64,000 bases of DNA. It comes from an uncultured Bacteroidota bacterium (GTDB taxonomy: Bacteria; Bacteroidota; Bacteroidia; AKYH767-A; OLB10). The DNA is taken from positions 1-64,000 of the forward strand of contig CAADHD010000015.1 in assembly GCA_900696575.1 (NCBI GenBank), in the 5' to 3' direction. The notes beneath the pieces were generated by a model that did not search any database, was not told the origin of the DNA, and saw only the letters and a program-made list of their open reading frames with translations. Made by a program: the position numbers and the translations under genes. Of the stretch, positions 34,412 through 43,228 are shown in pieces. The stretch's first letter is position 1. Each line of letters begins with the position of its first letter.

Positions 34412-35125
34412 ATGAAAGAAGAGTATTTTAAATGGCATTCTCCCATTTTGGGGAAAGAAATGGAAATGCTGACCTTCGGTGAGAAAGGTTATCCCGTCAT
34501 TGTTTTCCCGACAAGCATGGGCAGCTATACTCAGAACAAAGACTTCAAATTGATTGAATCGGCAGCATGGTTTATTGATAATGGCCTGATTAAAGTTTAT
34601 ACGCCTGCCAGTATTGATAATGAGAGTTGGTATGCAAAAAACATTCATCCTGCTCATCGGGCTATGAATCATGTACTGTATGACAAGTTCGTTCTTGAAG
34701 AAATAGTGAACCGCGCCTGCTCGGAAACCGGTTATGATAAAGTAGCCGTAGCCGGATGCAGTTTCGGAGCTTACCATGCCACCAACTTCGCATTCCGTCA
34801 TCCTGAGAGGGTTGGCTACCTGTTTAACATGGGTGGCGCTTTCGATATTAAGCAACAGGTAGATGGGTACTATGATGACAATATTTATTTTAACAATCCT
34901 CCCGACTACTTGCCGGGCCTTGAACATCCCGCTCTTCATCAGATGGGTATAGTGTTTGGAACAGGCGACCGCGATATGTGTATGGAAGCGAATATCCGCA
35001 TGTCTGAAATCCTCAATAATAAAGGAATTGCCAACTGGCTCGACATCCGTAAAGATGCCGTTCATGACTGGCCGGTATGGCGCGAAATGTTTCCACATTA
35101 TCTTTCGCTGATAAAATTCAATTGA
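34412..35125 (+). CDS. Alpha/beta-hydrolase esterase (COG4947-like)
   Basis: The 237-residue protein is a cytoplasmic alpha/beta hydrolase. Visible are VIVFPTSMGSYTQNKDF (oxyanion-side loop), the nucleophile elbow VAVAGCSFGAYHATNFAFRHPE with Ser117, a lid-like segment (GYYDDNIYFNNPPDYLPGL), a GTGDRD stretch after the strand that usually carries the catalytic Asp, and the late His in DAVHDWPVWREMFPHYL. This pattern is that of the small uncharacterised esterases (COG4947 type) that, as I recall, often occur beside ATP-grasp peptide ligases, which is the case here: an ATP-grasp gene lies two genes downstream. ATG 34394 is an alternative start but is only 5 bases after the promoter box. Confidence 0.82.
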   Translation: MKEEYFKWHSPILGKEMEMLTFGEKGYPVIVFPTSMGSYTQNKDFKLIESAAWFIDNGLIKVYTPASIDNESWYAKNIHPAHRAMNHVLYDKFVLEEIVNRACSETGYDKVAVAGCSFGAYHATNFAFRHPERVGYLFNMGGAFDIKQQVDGYYDDNIYFNNPPDYLPGLEHPALHQMGIVFGTGDRDMCMEANIRMSEILNNKGIANWLDIRKDAVHDWPVWREMFPHYLSLIKFN

Positions 35126-35126
35126 T

Positions 35127-35687
35127 ATGCACAATAAAATGCGTTTCTCAGTTCTCATGCTTCTCGTTTTTCCCTTATGCATTGCAACTGCACAGGAAGG
35201 AAAACCAACTTTATGGGCTGAAAGAATAAAGGATGAAATAAAACGCGGGATTGATTCGCCCGAAGATTTAGGCAACTTTATTTTCATAGCTCTTCAAAAC
35301 GATGTTGACCTTGCTCCTTTTTACAGCAGGCGTGAAGTATTTACCGACATGATAAGAGCAACCGGTAAAAAGAATGAAGAAACCGCACAAGCAGCAGCCG
35401 ATTACTGGTGGAACGATTTTCAAAAAGAAAGACAGACCATGCTTGACCAGTTTTACGACCTCCTGAAAAAACAAAAAATTAAAGTTTCGGAATTTATGCT
35501 GGATGATGTTAAAACAAAAGTGACAGATATACCCGGCACCAATGGTTCAGTAAAAGCAGCCGACATTTTCATTCACATCAGAAAAGGAAATGAAACGCAT
35601 GTCATTGCGCTGGATGACTGCGGTATGGTAAACGGCCGCTGGTATATTATGACTCCTTACATTTTTCTGGATCAGGAATTAAGGTAA
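35127..35687 (+). CDS. Small exported protein of unknown function
   Basis: The 186-residue protein has a signal peptide (MRFSVLMLLVFPLCIATAQ, from the second Met) and a mature domain with a helical first half (LWAERIKDEIKRGIDSPEDLGNFIFIAL, TDMIRATGKKNEETAQAAADYWWNDFQKERQTMLDQFYDLLKK) and a beta-rich second half (VKAADIFIHIRKGNETHVIALDDCGMVNGRWYIMTPYIFL). The second half has the texture of a small cone-shaped NTF2-like or lipocalin-like domain, but I cannot assign it. It starts 1 nt after the esterase stop, so the two are translationally coupled. Confidence 0.75.
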   Translation: MHNKMRFSVLMLLVFPLCIATAQEGKPTLWAERIKDEIKRGIDSPEDLGNFIFIALQNDVDLAPFYSRREVFTDMIRATGKKNEETAQAAADYWWNDFQKERQTMLDQFYDLLKKQKIKVSEFMLDDVKTKVTDIPGTNGSVKAADIFIHIRKGNETHVIALDDCGMVNGRWYIMTPYIFLDQELR

Positions 35688-35763
35688 CCTGAATTCATTC
35701 AATATAACCTTTACTGCAACTTCCTTACAACTTCAAAAAAAAAATACTCTTAAACAAACTACT

Positions 35764-36741
35764 ATGAAAAAGATAGGAATACTACACGGCATGGAAACAA
35801 ATTTTCCGGCTGCCATAGTTGATCGAATCAACTCCAAACAAATAAACGGTATAACGGCCGAAATCATACGCATTGATAAACTCATTCAGGGAGCCCCTAT
35901 AGGATATGATGTAGTGCTCGACCGCATTTCGCACGATGTGCCCTTTTACCGCGCCATGCTTAAAAATGCAGCTTTAACCGGAACAGCAGTATGTAACAAT
36001 CCTTTTTACCTGAGCGCAGAAGAAAAATTCATGGCTAACGTAATAGCTCAGCACATTGGGGTTCCTGTTCCGAAAACCGCATTAATTCCCTCTAAAGATT
36101 TGCCGCCTGATACTTCCGAAAATTCTTTCCGTAACCTGACCATGCCATTGGATTGGGAAGGAATTTTTAACCATGTAGGATTTCCGGCCTTTATGAAACC
36201 TCATGCCGGTGGCGGATGGAAGAGCGTATCAAAGCTACACAATGCCGATGATTTTTTCAGAGAACATCAGACTACCGGACAATTAGTAATGCTGCTGCAG
36301 GAAGCCATTGAGTTCGAATCCTACTTCCGCTGTTATTGTATTGGCCAGCATGAAATGCGCATCATGCCTTATGAGCCTCGTAATCCGCATCATCTCCGCT
36401 ACTCCGCAAGTTTTGATGTTGATCATTCCATCATTGATAAAATAAAAGATTACTGCCACCGGCTGAACATCGCTTTAGGTTATGACTTCAATACCGTTGA
36501 ATTTGCCGTACGCAACGGTATTCCTTATGCTATTGACTTTACCAACCCTGCACCGGATTGTGAACCTGCCTCTGTTGGCGAAGAAAATTTCCAGTGGGTA
36601 CTCGAAGCCGCATCCAACATGCTTATCCGTAAAGCTGCCGAACATCAAAGCGGAAAAGACAACCTTACATGGGGAACTTTTTTCAAAACTGCTGTTGAAG
36701 GAAGCATTATTAATGCAGGCAGCGTGATGATGACAGCCTGA
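35764..36741 (+). CDS. ATP-grasp ligase (RimK-like fold), substrate unknown
   Basis: The 325-residue protein shows an ATP-grasp layout: N-terminal domain with KIGILHGMETNFPAAIVDRIN and YDVVLDRISHDVPFYR, then IGVPVPKTALIPS, the ATP-binding Lys145 (GFPAFMKPHAGGGWKSV) with glycine-rich loop 149-153, the hinge MLLQEAIEFESYFRCYCIG (Glu180), and metal-binding residues in YDFNTVEFAVRNGIPYAIDFTNPAPD (Glu246, Asp258, Asn261). ATP-grasp ligases join a carboxylate to an amine or thiol through acyl phosphate. With the upstream esterase it forms a pair that occurs in amidoligase-type clusters. No signal peptide. Its stop abuts the stop of the convergent T9SS gene without any gap. Confidence 0.78.
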   Translation: MKKIGILHGMETNFPAAIVDRINSKQINGITAEIIRIDKLIQGAPIGYDVVLDRISHDVPFYRAMLKNAALTGTAVCNNPFYLSAEEKFMANVIAQHIGVPVPKTALIPSKDLPPDTSENSFRNLTMPLDWEGIFNHVGFPAFMKPHAGGGWKSVSKLHNADDFFREHQTTGQLVMLLQEAIEFESYFRCYCIGQHEMRIMPYEPRNPHHLRYSASFDVDHSIIDKIKDYCHRLNIALGYDFNTVEFAVRNGIPYAIDFTNPAPDCEPASVGEENFQWVLEAASNMLIRKAAEHQSGKDNLTWGTFFKTAVEGSIINAGSVMMTA

Positions 36742-38661
36742 TTACTTACGGTTTTCTACTTTTATCCTTTTCACTTTATTCAGTTGTCCTGAAGTTATTC
36801 TCAGAAAATAATATCCGGGTCTGAACACTGATAAGTCAATGGTAGTTTGTTTTTCGGGTGAAAGGTTTTCGTAAACCAATCTTCCCGCAAAATCAATCAT
36901 CCGTATGGCTGCTCCCCGGTTCTCCGATAAATAAATATTATAGTAACCGGACTGAACAATCGTTACATCACTTTCTGTTAACTCAGCAATTCCTAAGCAG
37001 GCATTCACGGTAACAAAGGCCAAAGCAGGTTCAGAAATACAGCCATCAAAAATTCCGGTTGCCGAATAAACTGCATACCCTGTCTGATTTCCGCTGCTGA
37101 GAATCTGTGAAATTTGATTTCCATTACCGTTAAACCAGCCATTTACATTCTGAGCCTGTACGGTCCATGATAATGAAGTTCCGGAAAGAGAAGAATTAAT
37201 CTGAATGCTGGCCAAATTACCGCTGCATATCACTGTTGAGTCAGGATTCATATCAAGGAAAGGAACCGGTTTCACTCTGATTGGAATTAAAACAGAATCA
37301 CCGGCACAGTTGTTCAGCGATGCATAAGCTATGTAGGTAAGCGAATCGGCTAATAAAGCATTGTTAATTAACGCCTGACTGATGATGTTTCCGCCTCCTG
37401 CAGAAGCTCCGGATACGGATGATGGCAAAGGCATCCAGTCAAAATATACACCGGAATAAAGAGATTGCAGCGAAATATTTGTTGAACTTCCGCTGCAGAT
37501 GGATGAAATTCCGGGTGGTGAAAAACTAATATCGGGCCGTGGGGTAACGTAAATGGTGTCTTTCCAAATCTGCGAAATACAATTTCCATTTTGACCTGTA
37601 ATGTGATAAATTACTTTTCCTGAAACCGAACTTGAATACAAAATCTGCTGAATGTTATTACCGCTTCCGGCACTTGCCCCGGTTACATTCAGTTGTGTTG
37701 CGGTCCAGGAAACACCGGTACCTGCAGGAAAAACATTAAAACTGATATCGGTTTGTTCTCCGCTGCAAAGCTGTTGGCTTGCTATGCTTCTTTGAACCTG
37801 AATAGCCGGCAGCACCCGTACAATAACTTCCGTAGTGTCACTGTTACAACTGAGTGTGGAAGCAAATACCTTATAGATAACAATAGAAGTATCGCTGGCT
37901 ATGTTGTTGAGTGTTTGAATAATAGAATTGCCGGATCCGCTGCTGTGTCCGGTAACAGCCTGTCCTGCGCTGATGTAATTCATCACTGCCCCTAGCTGAT
38001 CAGATGAAAGTTGGATATTGATTGTTCCTCCGTTACAGACAATAGTATCCAGCGTTGAAATGAATGCCTGTGGTTTCTGAATAACCTGCACTATGGTGCT
38101 TTGCATTTGCCCGTAACAAGTGGCAATGCGCGGTATTACGTTATACAAAACCTGTCCGCTTCCCTGGGCAGTAAGATTCAGTTTTTGCTTCACAACAGCA
38201 CCTGTTCCGTTGGCTGCGCCTGTAACATCGGTTGGAACAACGGTATAATTGTATTGAACCCCTGAAACATTGCTGCTGAAAATGATCAAGGTTGAATCCT
38301 GACTGCAGATGTATGGTTTTGCATTGTAAATTGAAAATTGCGGCTCAGGCCTGACGGGAATCGTTTTAGAAGCTGTTGAAGTACCTGCACTTCCGGTTAC
38401 GGTAATAGTGTAAACCGCATTAATGTTCACATACGTTTGATTGACTACTGAAGTGCTAATGGAGGAATTCATATCACCGGTGTTCCATAAGTATTGCAAA
38501 CCTGTGCCGCAACCGGAAGTAGTAGCACTGATGATAAAAGCTTCGCCACTGCAGGCAGCAGTAGTACTTGCATTCAGTGTAACCGAACATTGACTTAGTC
38601 CTGTGAAAGTGCAAGCCAGCAAAAGGAAAGAAATCAACAGACTTCTTTTTTGTAGTTTCAT
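36742..38661 (-). CDS. Secreted protein with PKD-like repeats and T9SS type A domain
   Basis: The 639-residue protein has a signal peptide (MKLQKRSLLISFLLLACTFTGLSQ) and about six Ig/PKD-like repeats of 85-90 residues; each repeat shows C-x-G or CSG (ACSGEAFIIS, CNGGTINIQLSS, LCSGEQTDISF, ICSGSSTNISL, ICSGNLASIQI) and a G-x-G-N-x-I-x-Q element (GSGNSIIQTL, GSGNNIQQIL, GGGNIISQAL, GNGNQISQIL). The C-terminal 75 residues (YYNIYLSENRGAAIRMIDFAGRLVYENL, FRPGYYFLRI) form a T9SS type A sorting domain. It is probably a surface adhesin. The stop codon is directly adjacent to that of the ATP-grasp gene. Confidence 0.87.
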   Translation of the reverse strand: MKLQKRSLLISFLLLACTFTGLSQCSVTLNASTTAACSGEAFIISATTSGCGTGLQYLWNTGDMNSSISTSVVNQTYVNINAVYTITVTGSAGTSTASKTIPVRPEPQFSIYNAKPYICSQDSTLIIFSSNVSGVQYNYTVVPTDVTGAANGTGAVVKQKLNLTAQGSGQVLYNVIPRIATCYGQMQSTIVQVIQKPQAFISTLDTIVCNGGTINIQLSSDQLGAVMNYISAGQAVTGHSSGSGNSIIQTLNNIASDTSIVIYKVFASTLSCNSDTTEVIVRVLPAIQVQRSIASQQLCSGEQTDISFNVFPAGTGVSWTATQLNVTGASAGSGNNIQQILYSSSVSGKVIYHITGQNGNCISQIWKDTIYVTPRPDISFSPPGISSICSGSSTNISLQSLYSGVYFDWMPLPSSVSGASAGGGNIISQALINNALLADSLTYIAYASLNNCAGDSVLIPIRVKPVPFLDMNPDSTVICSGNLASIQINSSLSGTSLSWTVQAQNVNGWFNGNGNQISQILSSGNQTGYAVYSATGIFDGCISEPALAFVTVNACLGIAELTESDVTIVQSGYYNIYLSENRGAAIRMIDFAGRLVYENLSPEKQTTIDLSVFRPGYYFLRITSGQLNKVKRIKVENRK

Positions 38662-38967
38662 ATCCTGAAGGTTTTGACAGGTTCAACGGAATCTTTGAAA
38701 ACAATTCAGTTGCAAGAATTTTTTCTGTTCTTTAAAATCTGCCTTAATATCTTCTTAATCAGCGAATGATGATCAGCAATATCTAAAATTCATCCGTAAA
38801 AACACGTAGAAAAATCCGTGAATCTACGGATGGCAGGATAGCTTCTGAATGCGATTTAAAATCAAAATCCTGCTGATTTTCTGTCAGATTTCAGGAATTA
38901 ATGCAACACTTCATTCCATAACCTGCTAACCGTCTCTAATTTTTACCTTAGCCACCGCAAACCAACC
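38662..38967. other. Divergent intergenic region, 306 bases
   Basis: This region separates the T9SS gene from the RND exporter gene. A TACCTTAG at 38944-38951 (one mismatch from TAnnTTTG) lies 16 bases before the RND ATG and is a possible -7 element. No clear element was found for the minus-strand gene. A nested inverted repeat occupies 38791-38832. A 26-codon frame at 38849-38929 is present but unsupported. Confidence 0.45.
38791..38832. repeat. Nested inverted repeat
   Basis: CATCCGTA (38791-38798) and TACGGATG (38825-38832) are perfect reverse complements. Inside, CACG and CGTG form a second arm, and CGTAG/CTACG offers an alternative pairing. The AAAATCCGTGAATCT core resembles short sequences often scattered between genes in Bacteroidota, so it may be a remnant of a dispersed repeat rather than an operator. 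Confidence 0.45.
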
Positions 38968-41385
38968 ATGTTCAGGTTCATTTCCCGATTTATTCTCCGA
39001 AACCGGTATGCCTTGCTGGTTATTATGGCATTGCTTACTGTTTTTCTGGGTTTTCAGGCCGGGCGTATAACATTAAGTTATGACTTTGCCCGTGTTCTTC
39101 CGGCCACCGACCCCGACTTTCAGGCTTATGAACAATTCAAAAAAACATTTGGCGAAGACGGCAGCGTTATGGTCATCGGTATTACTGACAGCAATCTTTT
39201 TACCGTTGAGCGTTTTAATGGCTGGTATGATCTGGGAAATAAAATAAAAGCCATTGATGGAATTGAAGCTGTTGTTTCCATTGCATCGGTTTACAACATT
39301 CATAAAAACGAAGAAGAAAAAAAATTTGAGGTTAAGCCTTTGGTCAGCAGCCCTGTTCATTCACAGGAACAGTTAGACAGTATCCGTGAGGTTATTTACA
39401 ATCTGCCTTTTTATGATGGATTTATTCTGAACCGCGAAAGCCATGCTACCTTGCTGGCAGTAACTTTTGATAAAAACAAGCTGAACACACGCAGTCGTAT
39501 TAACATGGTTCAGGAAATCAAAGATCTGGCCTACCGGTTCAGTAATGAGTATAAAACAAAGATTCACATTTCGGGTCTTCCATACATCAGAACAGTTATA
39601 ACAGGCAAGGTGGCTAATGAACTTAAGTTATTTCTGGTACTTGCTCTTTTCGTATGCGCAGTTATCCTGCTGTTGTTTTTTAAGAATGCCCGCATTGTAG
39701 CCTTTTCACTTCTGGTTGTTATAACAGGAGTTGTCTGGTCGGTAGGAGTAATCGTTTTATTCGGCTACAAAATCACCATCCTTTCCGGGCTTATTCCTCC
39801 GTTAATCATCGTAATCGGAATACCAAACAGTATTTTATTCCTTAACAAATATCATTCGGAATACGCACGTCACAGAAATAAAATAAAAGCGTTGCAGCGC
39901 ATGGTTGAACGCATTGGCTTCACAACTTTTCTGGCTAACTTCACGACCGCCATCGGTTTCGGAGTTTTTTATTTCACCAACAGCATTATCCTGATGGAAT
40001 TCGGAATAGTAGCTGCTGTGAATGTAATGCTCACCTATCTGATTTCCTTAGTACTCATTCCTGTCATCTTCAGTTTTCTATCTGCCCCAAAGGCCAAACA
40101 CACCTTACACCTTGAAGCAAAACGCATTTCTGCCTTGCTGCGAAATATCGATAAATTGGTACATAAACATACAAAATTGATTTTTGGCTCAGTTGCCGCT
40201 ATTACTGCCATTGCAGTATTGGGCATCACCAAAATAAAAACCATAGGCTATGTGGTTGATGATTTACCGAAAGATGACCCTGTTTATGTTGATTTGAAAT
40301 TCTTCGAAAAGAATTTTAATGGCGTTCTCCCTATGGAGGTAATGATTGATACAAAGGTTAAAGGCGGAGCAATAAAACATGCTAACCTGCAAAAGCTGAG
40401 CAGAATGACTAAGCTATTCCGTGAGTATGATGAATTTGCAAAACCTTTAAGCGTAGCAGACGGAATGAAATTCGTCAATCAGGCATTTCATGACGGGCAA
40501 CGAAAGTATTTCATCCTGCCAACTGCTTTGGATCTGGGCGAGATGAATGAGTACATAGGAGATGCTAAAGAGCGGCCTGCCATGTTCCGTTCTTTTCTTG
40601 ACAGCAACCGCCAAATAACGCGCTTCAGTGTGCAAATGGCTGATGTAGGCTCGCAACGAATGGAAACGTTAGTGAATGAATTGCGACCGCGAATTGATTC
40701 CATATTCCCGCCCGGAGATTATAGCACCGTACTTACCGGCAACAGCCTTATTTTTCTGAAAGGCAACAGTTACCTGTTCCGTAATCTGATGGAGAGCGTT
40801 GCACTGGCTGTATTCCTGATATCATTGGTAATGTTCTCCCTATTCATGTCAAGCCGTATGATTGCGCTAAGCATTCTGCCAAGCATTATTCCACTGGTTA
40901 TCACGGCCGGCATCATGGGTTTTGCAGAAATTCCATTAAAGCCCTCTACCATTCTTATCTTCAGCATTGCTTTCGGTATTTCATCTGATGGTACTATTTA
41001 CTTCCTCACCAAGTACCGGCAGGAAATGAAAAACCGGCATCTCTCTATTTCAAAAGCGGTTTCGCTCACCATTAAAGAAACCGGAGTAAGCATGATTTAT
41101 ACAGCCGTAATTCTCTTCTGCGGATTTTTTATTTTTAATGCCTCAGGTTTCGGAGGAACCGCTGCGCTCGGTATTCTGCTTTCTATAACATTATTGGTAG
41201 CTATGGCCAGCAATCTTATTCTTCTTCCGGCATTTCTTATTGCTTTGGAAAGAAGAATGACAACTCGCGCCTTTCTGGAAGAACCTCTTGTTCAGTTTAT
41301 GGACGAGGAAGAAGATATTGAACTGAATGATCTGAAAATTCAGAGAGAAAATGACAAAGACAACATCACCGTTAAAACCGTTTGA
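38968..41385 (+). CDS. RND-superfamily (MMPL/Patched-like) exporter
   Basis: The 805-residue protein has twelve membrane segments in two halves. Each half starts with one TM helix (YALLVIMALLTVFLGFQAG; LIFGSVAAITAIAVLGI), a large periplasmic loop (residues about 35-215 and 425-600) and five TM helices (FLVLALFVCAVILLLFF through YLISLVLIPVIFSFL; ALAVFLISLVMFSLFM through LLVAMASNLILLPAFLIAL). Motifs include GEDGSVMVIGI in loop 1 and GISSDGTIYFLTKYRQE after TM10. There is no membrane-fusion or TolC partner, which fits the MMPL/HAE3 type that exports lipids or hopanoids. rfbA follows after 30 nt. Confidence 0.9.
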   Translation: MFRFISRFILRNRYALLVIMALLTVFLGFQAGRITLSYDFARVLPATDPDFQAYEQFKKTFGEDGSVMVIGITDSNLFTVERFNGWYDLGNKIKAIDGIEAVVSIASVYNIHKNEEEKKFEVKPLVSSPVHSQEQLDSIREVIYNLPFYDGFILNRESHATLLAVTFDKNKLNTRSRINMVQEIKDLAYRFSNEYKTKIHISGLPYIRTVITGKVANELKLFLVLALFVCAVILLLFFKNARIVAFSLLVVITGVVWSVGVIVLFGYKITILSGLIPPLIIVIGIPNSILFLNKYHSEYARHRNKIKALQRMVERIGFTTFLANFTTAIGFGVFYFTNSIILMEFGIVAAVNVMLTYLISLVLIPVIFSFLSAPKAKHTLHLEAKRISALLRNIDKLVHKHTKLIFGSVAAITAIAVLGITKIKTIGYVVDDLPKDDPVYVDLKFFEKNFNGVLPMEVMIDTKVKGGAIKHANLQKLSRMTKLFREYDEFAKPLSVADGMKFVNQAFHDGQRKYFILPTALDLGEMNEYIGDAKERPAMFRSFLDSNRQITRFSVQMADVGSQRMETLVNELRPRIDSIFPPGDYSTVLTGNSLIFLKGNSYLFRNLMESVALAVFLISLVMFSLFMSSRMIALSILPSIIPLVITAGIMGFAEIPLKPSTILIFSIAFGISSDGTIYFLTKYRQEMKNRHLSISKAVSLTIKETGVSMIYTAVILFCGFFIFNASGFGGTAALGILLSITLLVAMASNLILLPAFLIALERRMTTRAFLEEPLVQFMDEEEDIELNDLKIQRENDKDNITVKTV

Positions 41386-41415
41386 TAACATTGCACGTTT
41401 AACGCTGCACAAACC

Positions 41416-42276
41416 ATGAAAGGAATCATTTTAGCCGGAGGGTCTGGCACACGGTTGTATCCGCTTACCATAGCCATCAGCAAACAACTGATGCCCGTTT
41501 ATGACAAGCCTATGATTTATTATCCGCTCAGCATTTTAATGATGGCCGGCATTCGTGAAATACTTATCATTTCTACTCCTCAGGATTTGCCCGGTTTCAT
41601 CCGCTTGCTGGGAGATGGAAGTTCTTTGGGTTGTTCATTCCAGTATGCAGAGCAACCGGTACCCAATGGGCTTGCTCAGGCATTTGTAATCGGAGAAAAA
41701 TTTATAGGAAAAGACAAGGCCGGTCTGATACTGGGTGATAACATATTTTACGGAACCGGTATTCAGCCCCTTCTTCAACAGAATATTGACCCTGATGGCG
41801 GAGTGGTTTTCGCTTACCATGTTGCCGACCCTGAACGTTATGGAGTAGTGGAATTTGACAAAAACAAAAAAGTAATTTCCATAGAAGAAAAACCAAAACA
41901 ACCGAAATCTAATTATGCTGTACCCGGACTTTATTTCTATGACAACAATGTAGTGGAAATTGCCAAAAATTTAAAACCCAGCGCACGGGGCGAATACGAA
42001 ATAACGGATGTAAATAAAGAGTACCTCCGTCAGGGAAAATTAAAAGTCGGAATACTTGGCCGCGGTACTGCCTGGCTCGACACAGGAACTTTTGTTTCAC
42101 TGATGCAGGCTGCCCATTTTGTACAGGTAATTGAAGAACGGCAAGGATTAAAAATCGGTTGTATTGAAGAAATTGCTTACCGAATGGGATTCATTAACCT
42201 TGAGCAATTGCATAAACTCGGTTCTGCTCTTGTAAAAAGCGGATACGGAGAATACCTTTTAAAAATAACAGAATAA
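41416..42276 (+). CDS. rfbA: Glucose-1-phosphate thymidylyltransferase (RmlA)
   Basis: RmlA joins glucose 1-phosphate and dTTP to dTDP-glucose, the first step to dTDP-L-rhamnose and other deoxysugars of surface polysaccharides. The 286-residue protein has the signature [44 protein letters not shown] (metal-binding Asp), [32 protein letters not shown] and [12 protein letters not shown]. Length is normal. No rmlB, C or D gene is adjacent; a sugar epimerase of another type follows after 10 nt. Position behind the RND exporter suggests envelope-glycan work. Confidence 0.95.
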   Translation: MKGIILAGGSGTRLYPLTIAISKQLMPVYDKPMIYYPLSILMMAGIREILIISTPQDLPGFIRLLGDGSSLGCSFQYAEQPVPNGLAQAFVIGEKFIGKDKAGLILGDNIFYGTGIQPLLQQNIDPDGGVVFAYHVADPERYGVVEFDKNKKVISIEEKPKQPKSNYAVPGLYFYDNNVVEIAKNLKPSARGEYEITDVNKEYLRQGKLKVGILGRGTAWLDTGTFVSLMQAAHFVQVIEERQGLKIGCIEEIAYRMGFINLEQLHKLGSALVKSGYGEYLLKITE

Positions 42277-42286
42277 AAAAATAAAT

Positions 42287-43228
42287 ATGTCGAAAACCAA
42301 AATTTTAGTTACCGGAGGAATGGGATTTATCGGAAGTAACATTGCCCGTAAATTAGCTGAGAATAAAGACAATTATGTAGTCATTGCAGATAATATGCAT
42401 ACCGGTCATTTCGAAAATCTTCCCGTGGCGAAGCATAACAACATCAAGTACATAAAGTCTGACACCAATTTTTTCAAAGACATCTCCAGCATTTTTTATG
42501 CTTACAAGTTTGATTATGTATTTCATTATGCCGCTCTGGTAGGCGTAAAACGAACACTGGAAAATCCGGTAGCAGTGCTTCGTGATCTGGAAGGAATCAG
42601 AAATGTGCTTGGTCTTTCAAAAAACACAGGCGTAAAACGGATTTTCTTTTCCTCTTCATCCGAAGTGTATGGCGAGCCCGTTGAGTTTCCACAAAATGAA
42701 TATACCACTCCGTTAAACTCGCGCCTTCCTTATGCCATTGTGAAAAACGTTGGGGAAGCATTCCTCCGCTCTTACAAACAAGAATACGATCTTGATTACA
42801 CCATCTTCCGGTTTTTCAATACTTACGGGCCTAATCAGAGTGAGGATTTTGTAATGTCAAGATTCATCCGTGCTGCACTGAATAATCAGGACCTTACCAT
42901 TTACGGAGACGGCAGTCAAACACGTACATTCTGTTATGTGGAAGATAATGTGGATGCATGCCTGAATGCATTTTACAAAAACAAATACGTGAATGATGTA
43001 GTAAACATTGGGACCGATTTTGAAATCACCATTCTTGAACTGGCTAAAAAAATAATTAAACTGTCAGGATCCAAATCAAAAATTATACACCTGCCACCGC
43101 TAAAGGAAGGAGATATGACAAGGCGTTGCCCCGATGTTAGGAATATGAAGAAACTGTTAGGCCGAAAAATGACCGGCATTGATGACGGCATCCGTATTCT
43201 TTTAAAAGAATTCCGCAAGCGTAAGTAA
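42287..43228 (+). CDS. NAD-dependent nucleotide-sugar epimerase/dehydratase (extended SDR)
   Basis: The 313-residue protein has the Rossmann motif GGMGFIGSNIA (10-20), the SSSSEVYGEP active-site segment (Ser in the catalytic triad), Tyr149 and Lys153 as YxxxK (YAIVK), and FRFFNTYGPNQ, IYGDGSQTRTFCYVEDNVDA, EGDMTRRCPDVRNMKKLLG. These belong to the UDP-glucose 4-epimerase/UDP-glucuronate decarboxylase-like group. Substrate and product are not decidable by eye. It lies between rfbA and a polyprenyl synthase and shares a TAATG stop-start junction with the latter, so they are co-translated. Confidence 0.88.
   Translation: MSKTKILVTGGMGFIGSNIARKLAENKDNYVVIADNMHTGHFENLPVAKHNNIKYIKSDTNFFKDISSIFYAYKFDYVFHYAALVGVKRTLENPVAVLRDLEGIRNVLGLSKNTGVKRIFFSSSSEVYGEPVEFPQNEYTTPLNSRLPYAIVKNVGEAFLRSYKQEYDLDYTIFRFFNTYGPNQSEDFVMSRFIRAALNNQDLTIYGDGSQTRTFCYVEDNVDACLNAFYKNKYVNDVVNIGTDFEITILELAKKIIKLSGSKSKIIHLPPLKEGDMTRRCPDVRNMKKLLGRKMTGIDDGIRILLKEFRKRK

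Noticed and set aside
38849-38929. 26-codon frame with a signal-like start before the RND gene
   Set aside because: Too short, no conserved feature, and no promoter or start context; likely chance.
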